Source of the DNA: Shewanella xiamenensis
Lineage (GTDB): Bacteria; Pseudomonadota; Gammaproteobacteria; Enterobacterales; Shewanellaceae
DNA length: 64,000 bases
Direction: 5' to 3'
NCBI RefSeq assembly: GCF_014647135.1
Contig: NZ_BMOP01000011.1
Location: forward strand, 1-64,000
Shown: piece after piece, positions 17,950 through 26,460 of the stretch
Layout of the letters: each line of letters begins with the position of its first letter
Numbering within the stretch: position 1 is the first letter of the stretch
Program-made: the position numbers and the translations under genes
The notes under the pieces: generated by a model
What the model saw: the letters and a program-made list of their open reading frames with translations, nothing else
What the model was told of the DNA's origin: nothing
The model's database searches: none

Positions 17950-18531
17950 TTAGTTAGCTCTAGGCTCGAAGGTAAAAGATTGTCCCGCCAGTGCGGCTTC
18001 AAACATTAGTCCACCCTTGGCAACGGTAAAGACCGCCATGCCATTGATATAGGCTGCGGTGGCAGATTGATTACCACCGGCTTGACCAGCGCCTGCCGAG
18101 TTGCCTGTGGTGCCCGCTTTGGCGTTAGCGCCCATATTAATGGCAACGGCAGAGGCTTGGGCATCAAACTCAAAACTGCCACTGGTGAACTCATTGTAGG
18201 ATTTGGCATCTTTAAAGAAGATGATTTCACTATAGGCTTGTCCACCTAATTGAAATCCAATAGATAGCTGGGTTAGGCTGGAGTCTCCCATATATTGTCC
18301 CGCTTGAAAAACCCGACCTTTGCCGTAGGCGGCGCCAATACCAATCCCACCTTTGCCAACTGTTGGAAAGAGGGCGTAGCCATAGGCGGTATCAAAAAAT
18401 TTGCGGGTTTCTTTGGCTTGGTGAAAATTTTTTAAAGCCTCAGTGTAACTATCATCTGCTTGCGCAGCTGGTGCCAGTAAACTGGCAATCAAGCAGGTCG
18501 ATGCGACAACAAAAGATAAAATTGATTTCAT
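17950..18531 (-). CDS. SYLF (YSC84-like) lipid-binding domain protein
   Basis: 193 residues with a signal peptide ending near AQA|DDSY. The rest is a single SYLF/Ysc84 domain: FFDTAYGYALFPTVGKGGIGIGAAYGKG, split here as AYGYALFPTVGKGGIG and IGAAYGKGRVFQ, followed by QLSIGFQLGGQAYSEIIFF and a final glycine/alanine-rich part ending in AVFTVAKGGLMFEAALAGQ. SYLF domains bind phosphoinositides in eukaryotes; bacterial exported versions are uncharacterised. Complete and of normal length. Confidence 0.88.
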   Translation of the reverse strand: MKSILSFVVASTCLIASLLAPAAQADDSYTEALKNFHQAKETRKFFDTAYGYALFPTVGKGGIGIGAAYGKGRVFQAGQYMGDSSLTQLSIGFQLGGQAYSEIIFFKDAKSYNEFTSGSFEFDAQASAVAINMGANAKAGTTGNSAGAGQAGGNQSATAAYINGMAVFTVAKGGLMFEAALAGQSFTFEPRAN

Positions 18532-18667
18532 GGCGTTCCTCCTTAAGTCTTGGTTCCATCAGACTACCCTTTGTTGTCACAAATGACAGCCTAAAGCTGC
18601 GTTAATGTCAGCTCGGATTCAGTTTTTCAATAAGACATGCTGCCAGTTTTGATTGCTAAGCGATGGT

Positions 18668-19600
18668 TTAGTTCTGAGGTGGATTGGGCGTGGTAGTCGA
18701 TTTTTCCTTGCTATCGTTCGATTCTTGCTGCAGTTGCTGAATAAATTCAAACTCCTCTGGGGTGAGCACTCCTGAAGATGAAGATTCAACTTTGGGTTTA
18801 GGCACTGATAAATGGCCTTTCAAATACGCTGTGCGAGTGATCTGCTTTAGACCATAGGCGGCAAGTAAGTAAAAACTTAATAGTAAGCTTAAGCGGGGTA
18901 AGGCGTGGGATAAGGCTGAAAGCGAGTCGCCTAGATAAAAAGGCAGCACAACCACAAATACACGCAGTAGCCAGTTAAATAACATCGCTAAGGTTAGGCC
19001 AAATAACCAGCGGAACCGGATGAGTTTCAAGGTGTCCTGTGGTGCATCGCTCAATGGCGGTTGACTGACTTTATATTGTTTAAGTAGATGCCACAGAGCG
19101 ACAAAATAGGCAGCTGTTTGAGTAAACAGCAACAACGGCATTGCTAAACTCCAGTGGCTGAAATCGATCGTCAGCGGATTATTAAAGAATTCAGCCTGAA
19201 ACCAAATGGCGTTTTTATGTAAGTTGAGCCGCAAAGTAATATCTATAACTGCAAGCAGTAGTGTGATAATCGCCGGCCAATAATGCCATGAAAAACCAAT
19301 AGGCTCAGTATGTTGCTCTAAACTGCGTTTGCAATAGAGGTAAAGCAGTGGCATGAGTAAAAAATAAATCGGGGCAAGCAAATTAAATAATATGTGGATA
19401 GGAATTGGCGTGTTATCACGGTTAAGCATTCCCGTCAGAAAATACAGTGCGATGAGACTTAGAAAAGCCGCCAATAGCTTTTGATTATTGTCCGAATGAT
19501 AAAAGTAACGAATATAAATAGCTAACGCGAGGCAATGTAAGCCACCAAATAGGGATAACCACCAATAGGCTTGAGCAAAAAATGTATTAAATTCGTTCAT
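18668..19600 (-). CDS. 7TM membrane protein like the sensor half of membrane AraC regulators, without HTH
   Basis: 310 residues with seven predicted transmembrane segments. The order and wording (FNLLAPIYFLLMPLLYLYCKRSL followed by a WHYWPAIITLLL helix; the first is split as FNLLAPIYFLL and MPLLYLYCKRSL) resemble the N-terminal 7TM sensor of membrane-bound AraC-type regulators. These normally continue into a cytoplasmic double HTH. Here the chain instead ends with a short polar tail rich in Ser, Gln and Pro (about 265-310) and no HTH. It may be a truncated relative or a stand-alone receptor. No partner regulator is adjacent. Function unknown. Confidence 0.55.
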   Translation of the reverse strand: MNEFNTFFAQAYWWLSLFGGLHCLALAIYIRYFYHSDNNQKLLAAFLSLIALYFLTGMLNRDNTPIPIHILFNLLAPIYFLLMPLLYLYCKRSLEQHTEPIGFSWHYWPAIITLLLAVIDITLRLNLHKNAIWFQAEFFNNPLTIDFSHWSLAMPLLLFTQTAAYFVALWHLLKQYKVSQPPLSDAPQDTLKLIRFRWLFGLTLAMLFNWLLRVFVVVLPFYLGDSLSALSHALPRLSLLLSFYLLAAYGLKQITRTAYLKGHLSVPKPKVESSSSGVLTPEEFEFIQQLQQESNDSKEKSTTTPNPPQN

Positions 19601-19654
19601 TTTGTCACCTCGACGACCTGTTATATCAGGGAAATTCGAGGCGAAAAAGCATTC

Positions 19655-20056
19655 CTAGGTATTTTTCTGTGAAATGGCGATGCGTTGATGACGATTAGAT
19701 GCGGCTTCGGGGACTGACGCAGGTACGGGATGACGCTCGGCCAGTAAGTGTTTGATTGCACGAATGGGGTGCGGTAACAGCATTCTCGGCCCCGCGAAAA
19801 TCATGATCTCTTTGACCTGCGCCTTTTGGGCGGGCTTGTAGCAATGCACTGGGCACTTATTGCAGGTGGGCTTATCTTGCCCATAGGGACAACGGTCGAG
19901 GCGAACGGCTGCATACTCTAGCAGTGCTAAACATTCTTCACACAGGCCGGATGCCGTTTGGCCTTGGTGCTTAGCTTTGCAATAGATCTTCGCCATCGCG
20001 CTAATGGTTTGATGCTCGTAGCGCAGTTTGCCTGTGAGTAGGGCCGCTGAGTCCAT
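19655..20056 (-). CDS. YgbA-type 'nitrous oxide-stimulated promoter' family protein
   Basis: 133 residues. The pattern LCEECLALLEYAAVRLDRCPYG, then KPTCNKCPVHCYKP and FAGPRMLLPHPIRAIKHLL matches E. coli YgbA. The conserved cysteines (C-x2-C, C-x8-11-C-x2-C, C) suggest a metal or Fe-S site. YgbA is part of the NsrR-controlled nitric-oxide response in E. coli; a role in nitrosative stress is inferred. The whole frame aligns with the family N-terminus, supporting the start. Confidence 0.85.
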   Translation of the reverse strand: MDSAALLTGKLRYEHQTISAMAKIYCKAKHQGQTASGLCEECLALLEYAAVRLDRCPYGQDKPTCNKCPVHCYKPAQKAQVKEIMIFAGPRMLLPHPIRAIKHLLAERHPVPASVPEAASNRHQRIAISQKNT

Positions 20057-20160
20057 GGGAATACCTTAGTCTGTTACTCGGTTAATCCCATCATAAGCAG
20101 CGGCTCGGGCTTGTTCAAAATTGAAGTCTCAATTTATGAAGATGCGCACAAAATAGGACT

Positions 20161-20520
20161 TTAAATATGCATCACCTTATCGGCGTCCAACGTCCATCGA
20201 GTAAGATCCTGCAAAGTGCCAATTTGTGCGCCTTCGAGTAGCATCTCCATATTCACTCCGCGTGCTTGTGCGCAGGTTTTACAAAGTAAAATCGGGACTT
20301 GCTGAGCGCTTAGGATCTCAAACATCTGTTGTAGGTTGTAACTTAAGTCAGGGGTTGTTTGATGCTTAAGGGCGCCAAACACCGCATCTGACATTAAAAA
20401 TATTTTTAAATCAACTTGTTGCTCGGTTTGGTCCTTCAATGCTAACGCAATGCGGAGGCTATTGAAGAGTTTTTCAGTGCCATAGGGGCTGGCGTGGGCA
20501 ACGATCAGAATGTTTTGCAT
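20161..20520 (-). CDS. DsrE family protein
   Basis: 119 residues from the ATG with an AAGGAAA ribosome-binding site (an upstream in-frame start eight codons earlier is less likely). NILIVAHASPYGTEKLFNSLR is the DsrE-type first strand and helix (shown in two parts: NILIVAHASPYG, TEKLFNSLRIAL). KIFLMSDAVFGAL follows, and ILLCKTCAQARGV holds the two cysteines near residue 80 expected for DsrE/YchN-like sulfur-handling proteins. Likely a small cytoplasmic oligomeric sulfur-relay or redox protein. Monocistronic. Confidence 0.83.
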   Translation of the reverse strand: MQNILIVAHASPYGTEKLFNSLRIALALKDQTEQQVDLKIFLMSDAVFGALKHQTTPDLSYNLQQMFEILSAQQVPILLCKTCAQARGVNMEMLLEGAQIGTLQDLTRWTLDADKVMHI

Positions 20521-20772
20521 TAGGCTTTCCTTAATTTTTTGCAAATGGTCATAAACCCTAACAGTCTAGCCTAATTGCGCCCGTCGATTTGCGCGCAAGA
20601 TCGGATAAAACGGCATAAATACTTGATTTACACAGACACTATGGACTTTAATAGCGGTTAATCTCTGCTCAACTTTTGGACAGAACCCTTGCCAATTGTA
20701 GGTTATTAAGTCGCGTAGGCAAGCCAACTGCAATCGCTTCTGATGGGAAGCAGCCATTAAAGGTGAAGAAGA

Positions 20773-21705
20773 ATGAAGGTCTTGGTCGTTTTTATACTGA
20801 TCGCTATCGGAGTATTTCTATTTCGTCGTGCCCAGCGCTTGGCGAAGGAAGAACAAGAGGCAATGATGGCGAAGAAATCAACCGAAAAGACAAGGGATAC
20901 CAGTGCTTCGCCTGCTGTGACCGAATCTGTACCTGAGGTTGCTCCGACAGCTCATCACGCGCCTGAGGATGCTCACTCTACTACGAAAGCGCCCGAAGTC
21001 GAATTAATGCCAAGGGAACTTGAGCCAGCCAATCGCGTTGAGCTGAGTGAAGATATTATCGATGTCGACATCTCTGCTTCAACCAATAGTGATAGTGTGA
21101 TTATCGTCGCGGATGTTCATTCTACCGATGACAAAGAGGCTACAACGGCGCAGCCTGTCTCTCCTAAGGATGAAGCTCCGGTCATCAAAGCGAGTGAGGC
21201 TCAAGAAGAGCCAGTAGTCGTCGATGCGCCCGTTAAGGCTAAAGAAAGCGTCGAGAGTTCGCCTGAGGTAGCGAACACTCACTTGGTAAAAGATGATTCG
21301 CTTGCAGAACTTGGTCCTTGGGCAAACGTGACCCTGCAACGTGCAGCGGAAGAATACCAAAGTGCAGAGACTGCGCTGGTGCGCTATAACGCATTACAAA
21401 ACGTGATTGGCGAGTGCTATAAGCAGCGCAAATCGGCCGAATATTTAGCCTATGGTGCAGCGCTGCATGGGTTGTATCTTGCGTTATTCCACAGTGCGAA
21501 TGCCGAAAAGCCCAAAGATCTTGAGCTTAAAACCCCAGGTTTCATGCAGCTTGCGACCCTGTTAAACGATACCCAAGACTTTGATAAAGCAATTGCGCTC
21601 TGCCAAGAGGCGATCAAACTTGGTTTAACGGATGGCACAGTCACGGGATTTGAAGGACGCATTAGCCGTATCGAGAAGGCGCAGGCGAAAGCGACGATGG
21701 CCTAA
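20773..21705 (+). CDS. Membrane-anchored protein with acidic linker and TPR-like C-terminus
   Basis: 310 residues, family not recognised. An N-terminal transmembrane helix (about 2-16, VLVVFILIAIGVFLF) is followed by a basic RRAQRLAKEEQ stretch. A long low-complexity Glu/Ala/Val/Ser linker (about 30-170) comes next. The C-terminal 130 residues are alpha-helical with the look of TPR units (QRAAEEYQSAETALVRYNAL; FDKAIALCQEAIKLGL). This suggests a cytoplasmic scaffold anchored to the inner membrane. A GAAGAA-type ribosome-binding site precedes the ATG. Confidence 0.65.
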   Translation: MKVLVVFILIAIGVFLFRRAQRLAKEEQEAMMAKKSTEKTRDTSASPAVTESVPEVAPTAHHAPEDAHSTTKAPEVELMPRELEPANRVELSEDIIDVDISASTNSDSVIIVADVHSTDDKEATTAQPVSPKDEAPVIKASEAQEEPVVVDAPVKAKESVESSPEVANTHLVKDDSLAELGPWANVTLQRAAEEYQSAETALVRYNALQNVIGECYKQRKSAEYLAYGAALHGLYLALFHSANAEKPKDLELKTPGFMQLATLLNDTQDFDKAIALCQEAIKLGLTDGTVTGFEGRISRIEKAQAKATMA

Positions 21706-21847
21706 GGGCATTGTCTGCCCGCGATAGTTGAGTTCGAGGTTTTGGTGCTCAAACGCGATTAACAATGCGCTTGAGATACCCTTAGCCGAAAAGCGGTTAT
21801 TTAACTGGGTAAAGCCGTGTAGAATCCTGATACTTACCGCGCAAAAG

Positions 21848-21870
21848 GCGAACTAAGGTTCGCTTTTTTT
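21848..21870 (+). terminator. Rho-independent terminator
   Basis: GCGAAC (21848-21853) pairs with GTTCGC (21858-21863) around TAAG, followed by seven T residues. It is about 140 bases after the TPR-like gene and just before the small lipoprotein gene. Confidence 0.8.
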
Positions 21871-21922
21871 ATGGGCTATTTTTATGAAGTGTGTTGCGAG
21901 CTGTTTTAACCGAATTGTCAAA

Positions 21923-22219
21923 ATGAAATTACCCTTGGCCATCTTATTTGCTAGCCTCAGCCTTGGCTTGAATGGTTGCACTAAAACGTCTGAGTGGACC
22001 TTGTTCTACTATAACGATGTGAGCGCTCCACCTGCGGCACCGCTGCAAGTTGATGATATTCATGGCTATTACGACACATTGGAACAATGCCAGCGTAAAG
22101 CTCTTGGTATGCAGAGATTAAAGCAAGATGATTATTTTGGCGCGGGTGCTTATCAATGTGGGCACCTCTGTGGGCTCGATGATAAGTCAGCGCTGGTGTG
22201 TAAGAGCTTGAGTCAATAG
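21923..22219 (+). CDS. Small putative lipoprotein
   Basis: 98 residues from the ATG at 21923; the frame is open from an ATG at 21884, but that would give a long cysteine-containing n-region. The chosen start yields an 18-residue lipoprotein signal with lipobox LNG|C. The mature part has four further cysteines ([20 protein letters not shown]), suggesting two disulfides in the periplasm. No family recognised. selO starts 10 bases after the stop, so the two are likely co-transcribed. The ribosome-binding site is weak at either start. Confidence 0.6.
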   Translation: MKLPLAILFASLSLGLNGCTKTSEWTLFYYNDVSAPPAAPLQVDDIHGYYDTLEQCQRKALGMQRLKQDDYFGAGAYQCGHLCGLDDKSALVCKSLSQ

Positions 22220-22229
22220 GTGGATAGAG

Positions 22230-23684
22230 ATGAGGTTCAAACAGGATTTTTTCACCCAATTGCCTGAGTTTTACTCTCAAGTCTATCCGCAGGGAATAAG
22301 CAATCCCCATTGGCTGGCGTGGAGTGAAGATGCTGCCAAGTTAATCGACTTACAACAGCCGACGGATACGTTATTGCAGGGATTATCGGGTAACGCGGCT
22401 GTTGAAGGTGCAAGCTATTATGCGCAGGTTTATAGCGGGCACCAGTTTGGTGGCTATACCCCTAGATTAGGCGATGGGCGTTCGATTATCCTCGGTGAAG
22501 CAATCGGCCCTAATGGTACATGGGATGTGGCACTCAAAGGCGGCGGACCGACCCCTTATTCTCGTCATGGTGATGGCAGAGCAGTAATGCGCTCTGCGGT
22601 GCGGGAGTTTCTCGTTTCTGAGGCATTGCACCATTTAGGTGTGCCAACGACCCGTGCCTTGGCGGTGATCGGCTCTGATATGCCCGTTTGGCGCGAGAGC
22701 CAAGAAACCGCAGCCATTACTGTGCGTTTGGCGCGCAGCCATATCCGTTTCGGTCATTTCGAATTTTTCTGCCATAGCGAGCGTGGTCAAGCCGATAAGC
22801 TGACGCAATTGCTCAACTTTACCTTGAAGCAGCATTATCCGCATTTGAGCTGCGATCTGGCGGGTTATAAAGCTTGGTTTTTACAGGTGGTGCAAGATAC
22901 CGCCAAGATGATCGCCCATTGGCAGGCTATCGGTTTTGCCCACGGGGTGATGAACACCGATAATATGTCGATTCTTGGTGATAGTTTCGATTTTGGCCCG
23001 TTTGCCTTCCTCGATACCTTCCAAGAAGACTTTATTTGCAATCATTCCGATCCTGAAGGGCGTTATGCCTTTGGGCAGCAGCCCGGCATTGGGCTGTGGA
23101 ACCTGCAACGTTTAGCGCAGGCGTTGACGCCTGTGATCCCGTCAGATGATTTAATTGCCGCTTTGAATCAATATCAACATGCTCTAGTGCAGCATTATTT
23201 GATGCTGATGCGCGCTAAGTTAGGACTCGCTGAGCGAGCGGATTCGACAGCCGAGCAGGATCAACAGGACTTAGAACTCATTGGCCGCTTTACCGTGTTG
23301 ATGGAGAAAAATCAGCTGGATTACAGCAACACTTGGCGTCGATTTGGTCAGCTTGATCCTAGCAGTGTGCACACGCCTTTGCGGGATGATTTTATTGATC
23401 TCAACGAGTTCGATACTTGGTATCAGGCATATCAGGTGCGGCTTGGTAAGGTTACTGATGTTGAGGCGTGGCAGCAGGCGCGTAATAACATCAATCCCAA
23501 GTATATTTTGCGCAACTATTTGGCCCAAGAAGCGATTATCGCCGTTGAAGAAGGGGATCTTGCGCCGCTACAGCGTTTGCACCAAGTGTTGCGTCAACCG
23601 TTTAGCGAGCAAGCTGAGCATGACGATCTGGCCAAGCGTCCTCCGGATTGGGGGCAAGGGCTGATTATGTCGTGCAGTAGTTGA
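22230..23684 (+). CDS. selO: Protein adenylyltransferase SelO (YdiU family)
   Basis: 484 residues, the normal length for bacterial SelO. It contains the family's pseudokinase core: [35 protein letters not shown], the helix [21 protein letters not shown] (split as [10 protein letters not shown] and [11 protein letters not shown]), [13 protein letters not shown] and DFGPFAFLD. It ends in SCSS, where many homologs carry the C-terminal cysteine (or selenocysteine) motif. SelO transfers AMP from ATP to Ser/Thr/Tyr of target proteins and is linked to oxidative-stress protection. A good ribosome-binding site (AGGTGG) precedes the ATG. The DUF3630 gene follows almost immediately. Confidence 0.95.
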   Translation: MRFKQDFFTQLPEFYSQVYPQGISNPHWLAWSEDAAKLIDLQQPTDTLLQGLSGNAAVEGASYYAQVYSGHQFGGYTPRLGDGRSIILGEAIGPNGTWDVALKGGGPTPYSRHGDGRAVMRSAVREFLVSEALHHLGVPTTRALAVIGSDMPVWRESQETAAITVRLARSHIRFGHFEFFCHSERGQADKLTQLLNFTLKQHYPHLSCDLAGYKAWFLQVVQDTAKMIAHWQAIGFAHGVMNTDNMSILGDSFDFGPFAFLDTFQEDFICNHSDPEGRYAFGQQPGIGLWNLQRLAQALTPVIPSDDLIAALNQYQHALVQHYLMLMRAKLGLAERADSTAEQDQQDLELIGRFTVLMEKNQLDYSNTWRRFGQLDPSSVHTPLRDDFIDLNEFDTWYQAYQVRLGKVTDVEAWQQARNNINPKYILRNYLAQEAIIAVEEGDLAPLQRLHQVLRQPFSEQAEHDDLAKRPPDWGQGLIMSCSS

Positions 23685-23695
23685 TGGAAGTAAAG

Positions 23696-23989
23696 ATGAA
23701 ATTAAACGCCATTCAGTTAGATAGCGCCGCGTTAAGCTTAAGTGTGAGCGGTGATATCGATTTTGATCATTTCGAAACCTTTGCCGAGCCGTTAGCCCAG
23801 GCCTTAGATTGCCGCGTGCGCGAGCGTCAATGGGGAGCCGATCGTCATCAATGGTTATTGGAGTTTGAAGGTACAGCACTTTGGCTCAATTATGAGTTTT
23901 ACGGCAATATCTGTTGGCTGAGTGTGGAGCGTGAGGCTGATGTTGAGGTGCTAGAATACCTTGCCACGCTGTTAAGCCGCCACTTATGA
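23696..23989 (+). CDS. DUF3630 family protein
   Basis: 97 residues from the ATG with GGAAG 5 nt upstream; an in-frame ATG at 23684 would overlap the selO stop. It is a small acidic cytoplasmic protein with WLLEFEGTALWLNYEFYGNICWL, here quoted as WLLEFEGTALWLNY plus EFYGNICWL, characteristic of the gammaproteobacterial DUF3630 family. Function unknown. Sandwiched between selO and srkA with little or no spacing, so it is probably part of the same operon. Confidence 0.8.
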   Translation: MKLNAIQLDSAALSLSVSGDIDFDHFETFAEPLAQALDCRVRERQWGADRHQWLLEFEGTALWLNYEFYGNICWLSVEREADVEVLEYLATLLSRHL

Positions 23990-24018
23990 GCGCGCCACCA
24001 TTTAATGAGAGAGTTCCA

Positions 24019-25056
24019 ATGAGCCTAGATACGTTAAATCAACACCAAAGTGCTATCGATAATGCTGATTCGGGAGCGGCCTTTGCTTTTCAAGCTCTAA
24101 CACCGGATTTGATTTTAGATGCTATCGAAAGTCTTGGCATTTACCCTGAAACGGGCCTACTTGCACTCAATAGCTACGAAAACCGCGTGTATCAATTTCG
24201 CAGTGATGAAGGGCGGCGCTATGTAGTGAAGTTTTATCGTCCAAATCGTTGGACCAATGCGCAAATTCAAGAGGAGCACGATTTTGCCCTCGCGCTTGCC
24301 GAGCAGGAAATCCCGATGGCGGTGCCAGCCTTAGTGCAAGGGCGTACCTTGCACCATTTCCAAGGTTTTCGGTTTGCACTGTTTCCTTCCATCGGTGGTC
24401 GAGCCTTTGAGGTCGATAATTTAGAACAGTTGGAATTTGTTGGCCGTTTTATCGGTCGTATACATCAGTACGGCGTGCAGTCGGTTTTTCATGCCCGCGA
24501 ACCGCTCAATCCGCAAATCTTAGGCGATGAGCCTTTGGCGTGGTTGAAACAATCAGAATTAGTGCCGACTTCTCTACGGGTCGCCTTTTTCACTGTGGTC
24601 GAACAAGTGCTGGCGAAGGTCAACACCGTTTGGTCGCAGCAATGTTTCAAACCGATTCGCTTGCATGGCGATCTACACCCAGGGAATATTCTTTGGACAC
24701 CCGATGGGCCGGGTTTTGTGGATTTAGACGATGCCCGCATGGGACCTGCCATTCAAGATTTATGGATGATGCTAACGGGGGATAGGGCACAGCAGCAACT
24801 GCAACTCGAGATATTGCTCGAAGCCTATGAGGAATTTTGTGAATTCGATACGCGGCAACTGGCGTTGATTGAACCCCTACGCGCATTACGGATGGTGCAC
24901 TATAACGCTTGGATTGGCAGGCGTTGGCAAGATCCGGCTTTCCCTATGCATTTCCCATGGTTTGGGGATGAAAAGTATTGGGAGCAGCAGATTTTGGCAT
25001 TTAAGGAGCAACTCGCGGCACTTAATGAACCACCGCTAAGTTTGATCCCTTATTAA
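24019..25056 (+). CDS. srkA: Stress response kinase A (SrkA/YihE)
   Basis: About 345 residues from the ATG preceded by GAGAG; an ATG at 23986 that overlaps the previous stop is an alternative start. It is a choline-kinase-like Ser/Thr kinase: LNSYENRVYQF (glycine-loop equivalent), YVVKFYRPNRW with the ATP-binding lysine, LHGDLHPGNILW (catalytic loop) and GFVDLDDARMGPAIQDLWMM (Mg-binding Asp). The E. coli protein protects against stress-induced death and is co-transcribed with dsbA, as the order here also suggests. Confidence 0.93.
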   Translation: MSLDTLNQHQSAIDNADSGAAFAFQALTPDLILDAIESLGIYPETGLLALNSYENRVYQFRSDEGRRYVVKFYRPNRWTNAQIQEEHDFALALAEQEIPMAVPALVQGRTLHHFQGFRFALFPSIGGRAFEVDNLEQLEFVGRFIGRIHQYGVQSVFHAREPLNPQILGDEPLAWLKQSELVPTSLRVAFFTVVEQVLAKVNTVWSQQCFKPIRLHGDLHPGNILWTPDGPGFVDLDDARMGPAIQDLWMMLTGDRAQQQLQLEILLEAYEEFCEFDTRQLALIEPLRALRMVHYNAWIGRRWQDPAFPMHFPWFGDEKYWEQQILAFKEQLAALNEPPLSLIPY

Positions 25057-25184
25057 ATGTGTGAACAGGGTGGGATTTACGTGGCTCTCTTGCCTAACGG
25101 ATTGAACTCTCAGCTTGAGTTACACTCAAAAAATGAAATATGTTAGGCTCCAGCTATTTTAGATAATTGATTTAAGGAAAATTC

Positions 25185-25793
25185 ATGAAAAAAGCATTAC
25201 TTATGGCGGCAGCGCTGTTATTGGCTCCATTAGCGGTTTCGGCAGCGGAATACAAAGAAGGCGTACATTACACTGTGATTAATGATGGTCCCGCGACAGC
25301 TAAACCTGAAATCACCGAGTTTTTCTCTTTCTATTGCCCACATTGCTACAACTTTTCGAAAACGGTTGTGCCTAAAATTTTGGCTGAAAAGCCGGCAGGT
25401 GTTGAATTTAACCAAGCCCACGTTGATTTTATCGGCAAAGAAATGGGCGTAGAGATGTCACGCGCTTTTGCGGTTGCTCATCAACTCAATGTCGATGAAA
25501 AAATCGATGCGGCTTTATTTGCTGCCATCCATGACAAGAAACAACACTTTACTAGCCGTGACGATGTGCGTGCCTTATTTGTGGCTAATGGCGTTGATGG
25601 TAAAGCTTTTGATGCCGCAGCGGATTCATTTATGGTCAAAGCCCAAATGGCGAAAATGAAGCGCGATACTGAAAACGCGAAACTTTCTGGCGTGCCTGCA
25701 ATAGTGGTGAATGGCAAATACCGTGTTGAAACGGGTGCGATTAAGTCCTATGACGAGCTATTAGACATTGCTTATTACTTAGCGAGAAAGTGA
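25185..25793 (+). CDS. dsbA: Thiol:disulfide interchange protein DsbA
   Basis: 202 residues with a signal peptide ending near VSA|AEYK. The active site C51-P-H-C54 lies in EFFSFYCPHCYNF, the classic DsbA CPHC. The cis-proline loop SGVPAIVVNG is also present. It is the periplasmic oxidase that puts disulfides into exported proteins and is re-oxidised by DsbB. It is downstream of srkA with a 128-base spacer, so it may have both read-through and its own promoter. The disulfide-bearing exported proteins in the window are potential clients. Confidence 0.96.
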   Translation: MKKALLMAAALLLAPLAVSAAEYKEGVHYTVINDGPATAKPEITEFFSFYCPHCYNFSKTVVPKILAEKPAGVEFNQAHVDFIGKEMGVEMSRAFAVAHQLNVDEKIDAALFAAIHDKKQHFTSRDDVRALFVANGVDGKAFDAAADSFMVKAQMAKMKRDTENAKLSGVPAIVVNGKYRVETGAIKSYDELLDIAYYLARK

Positions 25794-25862
25794 TTATCTT
25801 AGGATTGCGGTGATTTAGTCATCTAATTGCAATCTAACTCATTGATAATGAATAAGTAACAC

Positions 25863-25887
25863 AAAAGGAGCCGAGCGCTCCTTTTTT
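25863..25887 (+). terminator. Rho-independent terminator after dsbA
   Basis: AAAAGGAGC (25863-25871) pairs with GCTCCTTTT (25877-25885) around a 5-nt loop and continues into a T-run. It lies about 70 bases after the dsbA stop. Confidence 0.85.
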
Positions 25888-25956
25888 ATTGGCCGCATCA
25901 AATTGTCCACAATACGTTGAACCAGTTTTGCGGAGAATGCGTATTAGGATTTAGGC

Positions 25957-25992
25957 AAAAAAAAACCGTACTTCCGATAATGGAGAGTACGG
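25957..25992 (-). terminator. Strong minus-strand terminator with no assigned transcript
   Basis: CCGTACT (25966-25972) pairs with AGTACGG (25986-25992). On the minus strand it is followed by nine U residues (A-run 25957-25965). It has the form of a strong Rho-independent terminator. The nearest minus-strand gene is zapB, whose stop is about 465 bases upstream on that strand. Confidence 0.75.
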
Positions 25993-25996
25993 ACTT

Positions 25997-26015
25997 GAGC
26001 CATATGGCTCATTTT
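25997..26015 (+). terminator. Possible plus-strand terminator hairpin
   Basis: The palindrome GAGCCATATGGCTC (25997-26010) is followed by ATTTTT. It could back up the dsbA terminator or act in the opposite sense to the adjacent minus-strand stem. Confidence 0.5.
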
Positions 26016-26247
26016 TACCCTGAGTAACACGGATGATTTTAGATAAGCGTCAAAATAATGTCAATAGTCAAAATATTGACGTTTTGATTTGTATTTATCA
26101 TTGCTTTATTTTTATAAATTAAATCAATTTGTTATTTTGTATTTATTGTAAGTTTTGAAAATAATTCTTTATCGATGAAACTCAATTGGTCATCTTTCTG
26201 TCAAATGACTGTGGTCAATAACAACAAAAATGCCTGTAGGGGGTTAT
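26011..26247. other. AT-rich non-coding stretch upstream of the small basic protein gene
   Basis: The sequence is very AT-rich. GTCAATA (26060-26066) and TATTGAC (26074-26080) form a perfect inverted repeat with a 7-nt spacer, and the short word GTCAA recurs several times nearby, so this may be a regulator site. A promoter for the downstream gene must lie here, but I cannot place it with confidence. Confidence 0.4.
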
Positions 26248-26460
26248 ATGAGAGTTTTCCCTGTCTACGCACCTAAGCTTATTGTTAAGCATGCGCGTAT
26301 TTTTCTCACTGGCGTGATATGGGTAAAAGACTTAGGTCGATTGGAATTTGAAAAAGGAAGATTTTTATTACCGAGAAAAAGCCTGCCAAAAGTAAAGCAG
26401 GCTATCTTAGAGCTGAACGAATTGATTGAAGCGCAGAATCATCAAACTAAAACAGCTTAG
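26248..26460 (+). CDS. Small basic protein of unknown function
   Basis: 70 residues from an ATG with a strong GGGGG ribosome-binding site 4 nt upstream; an ATG six codons earlier is less well placed. The chain is basic in its first half ([22 protein letters not shown], quoted as [13 protein letters not shown] and VKDLGRLEF) and ends in a helical segment [18 protein letters not shown]. No family recognised. Its stop overlaps the zapB stop by four bases in convergent orientation. Confidence 0.7.
   Translation: MRVFPVYAPKLIVKHARIFLTGVIWVKDLGRLEFEKGRFLLPRKSLPKVKQAILELNELIEAQNHQTKTA

Noticed and set aside
20566..20757. 63-codon minus-strand frame before the TPR-like gene
   Set aside because: No ribosome-binding site or homology; it covers the likely promoter region of the rightward gene.
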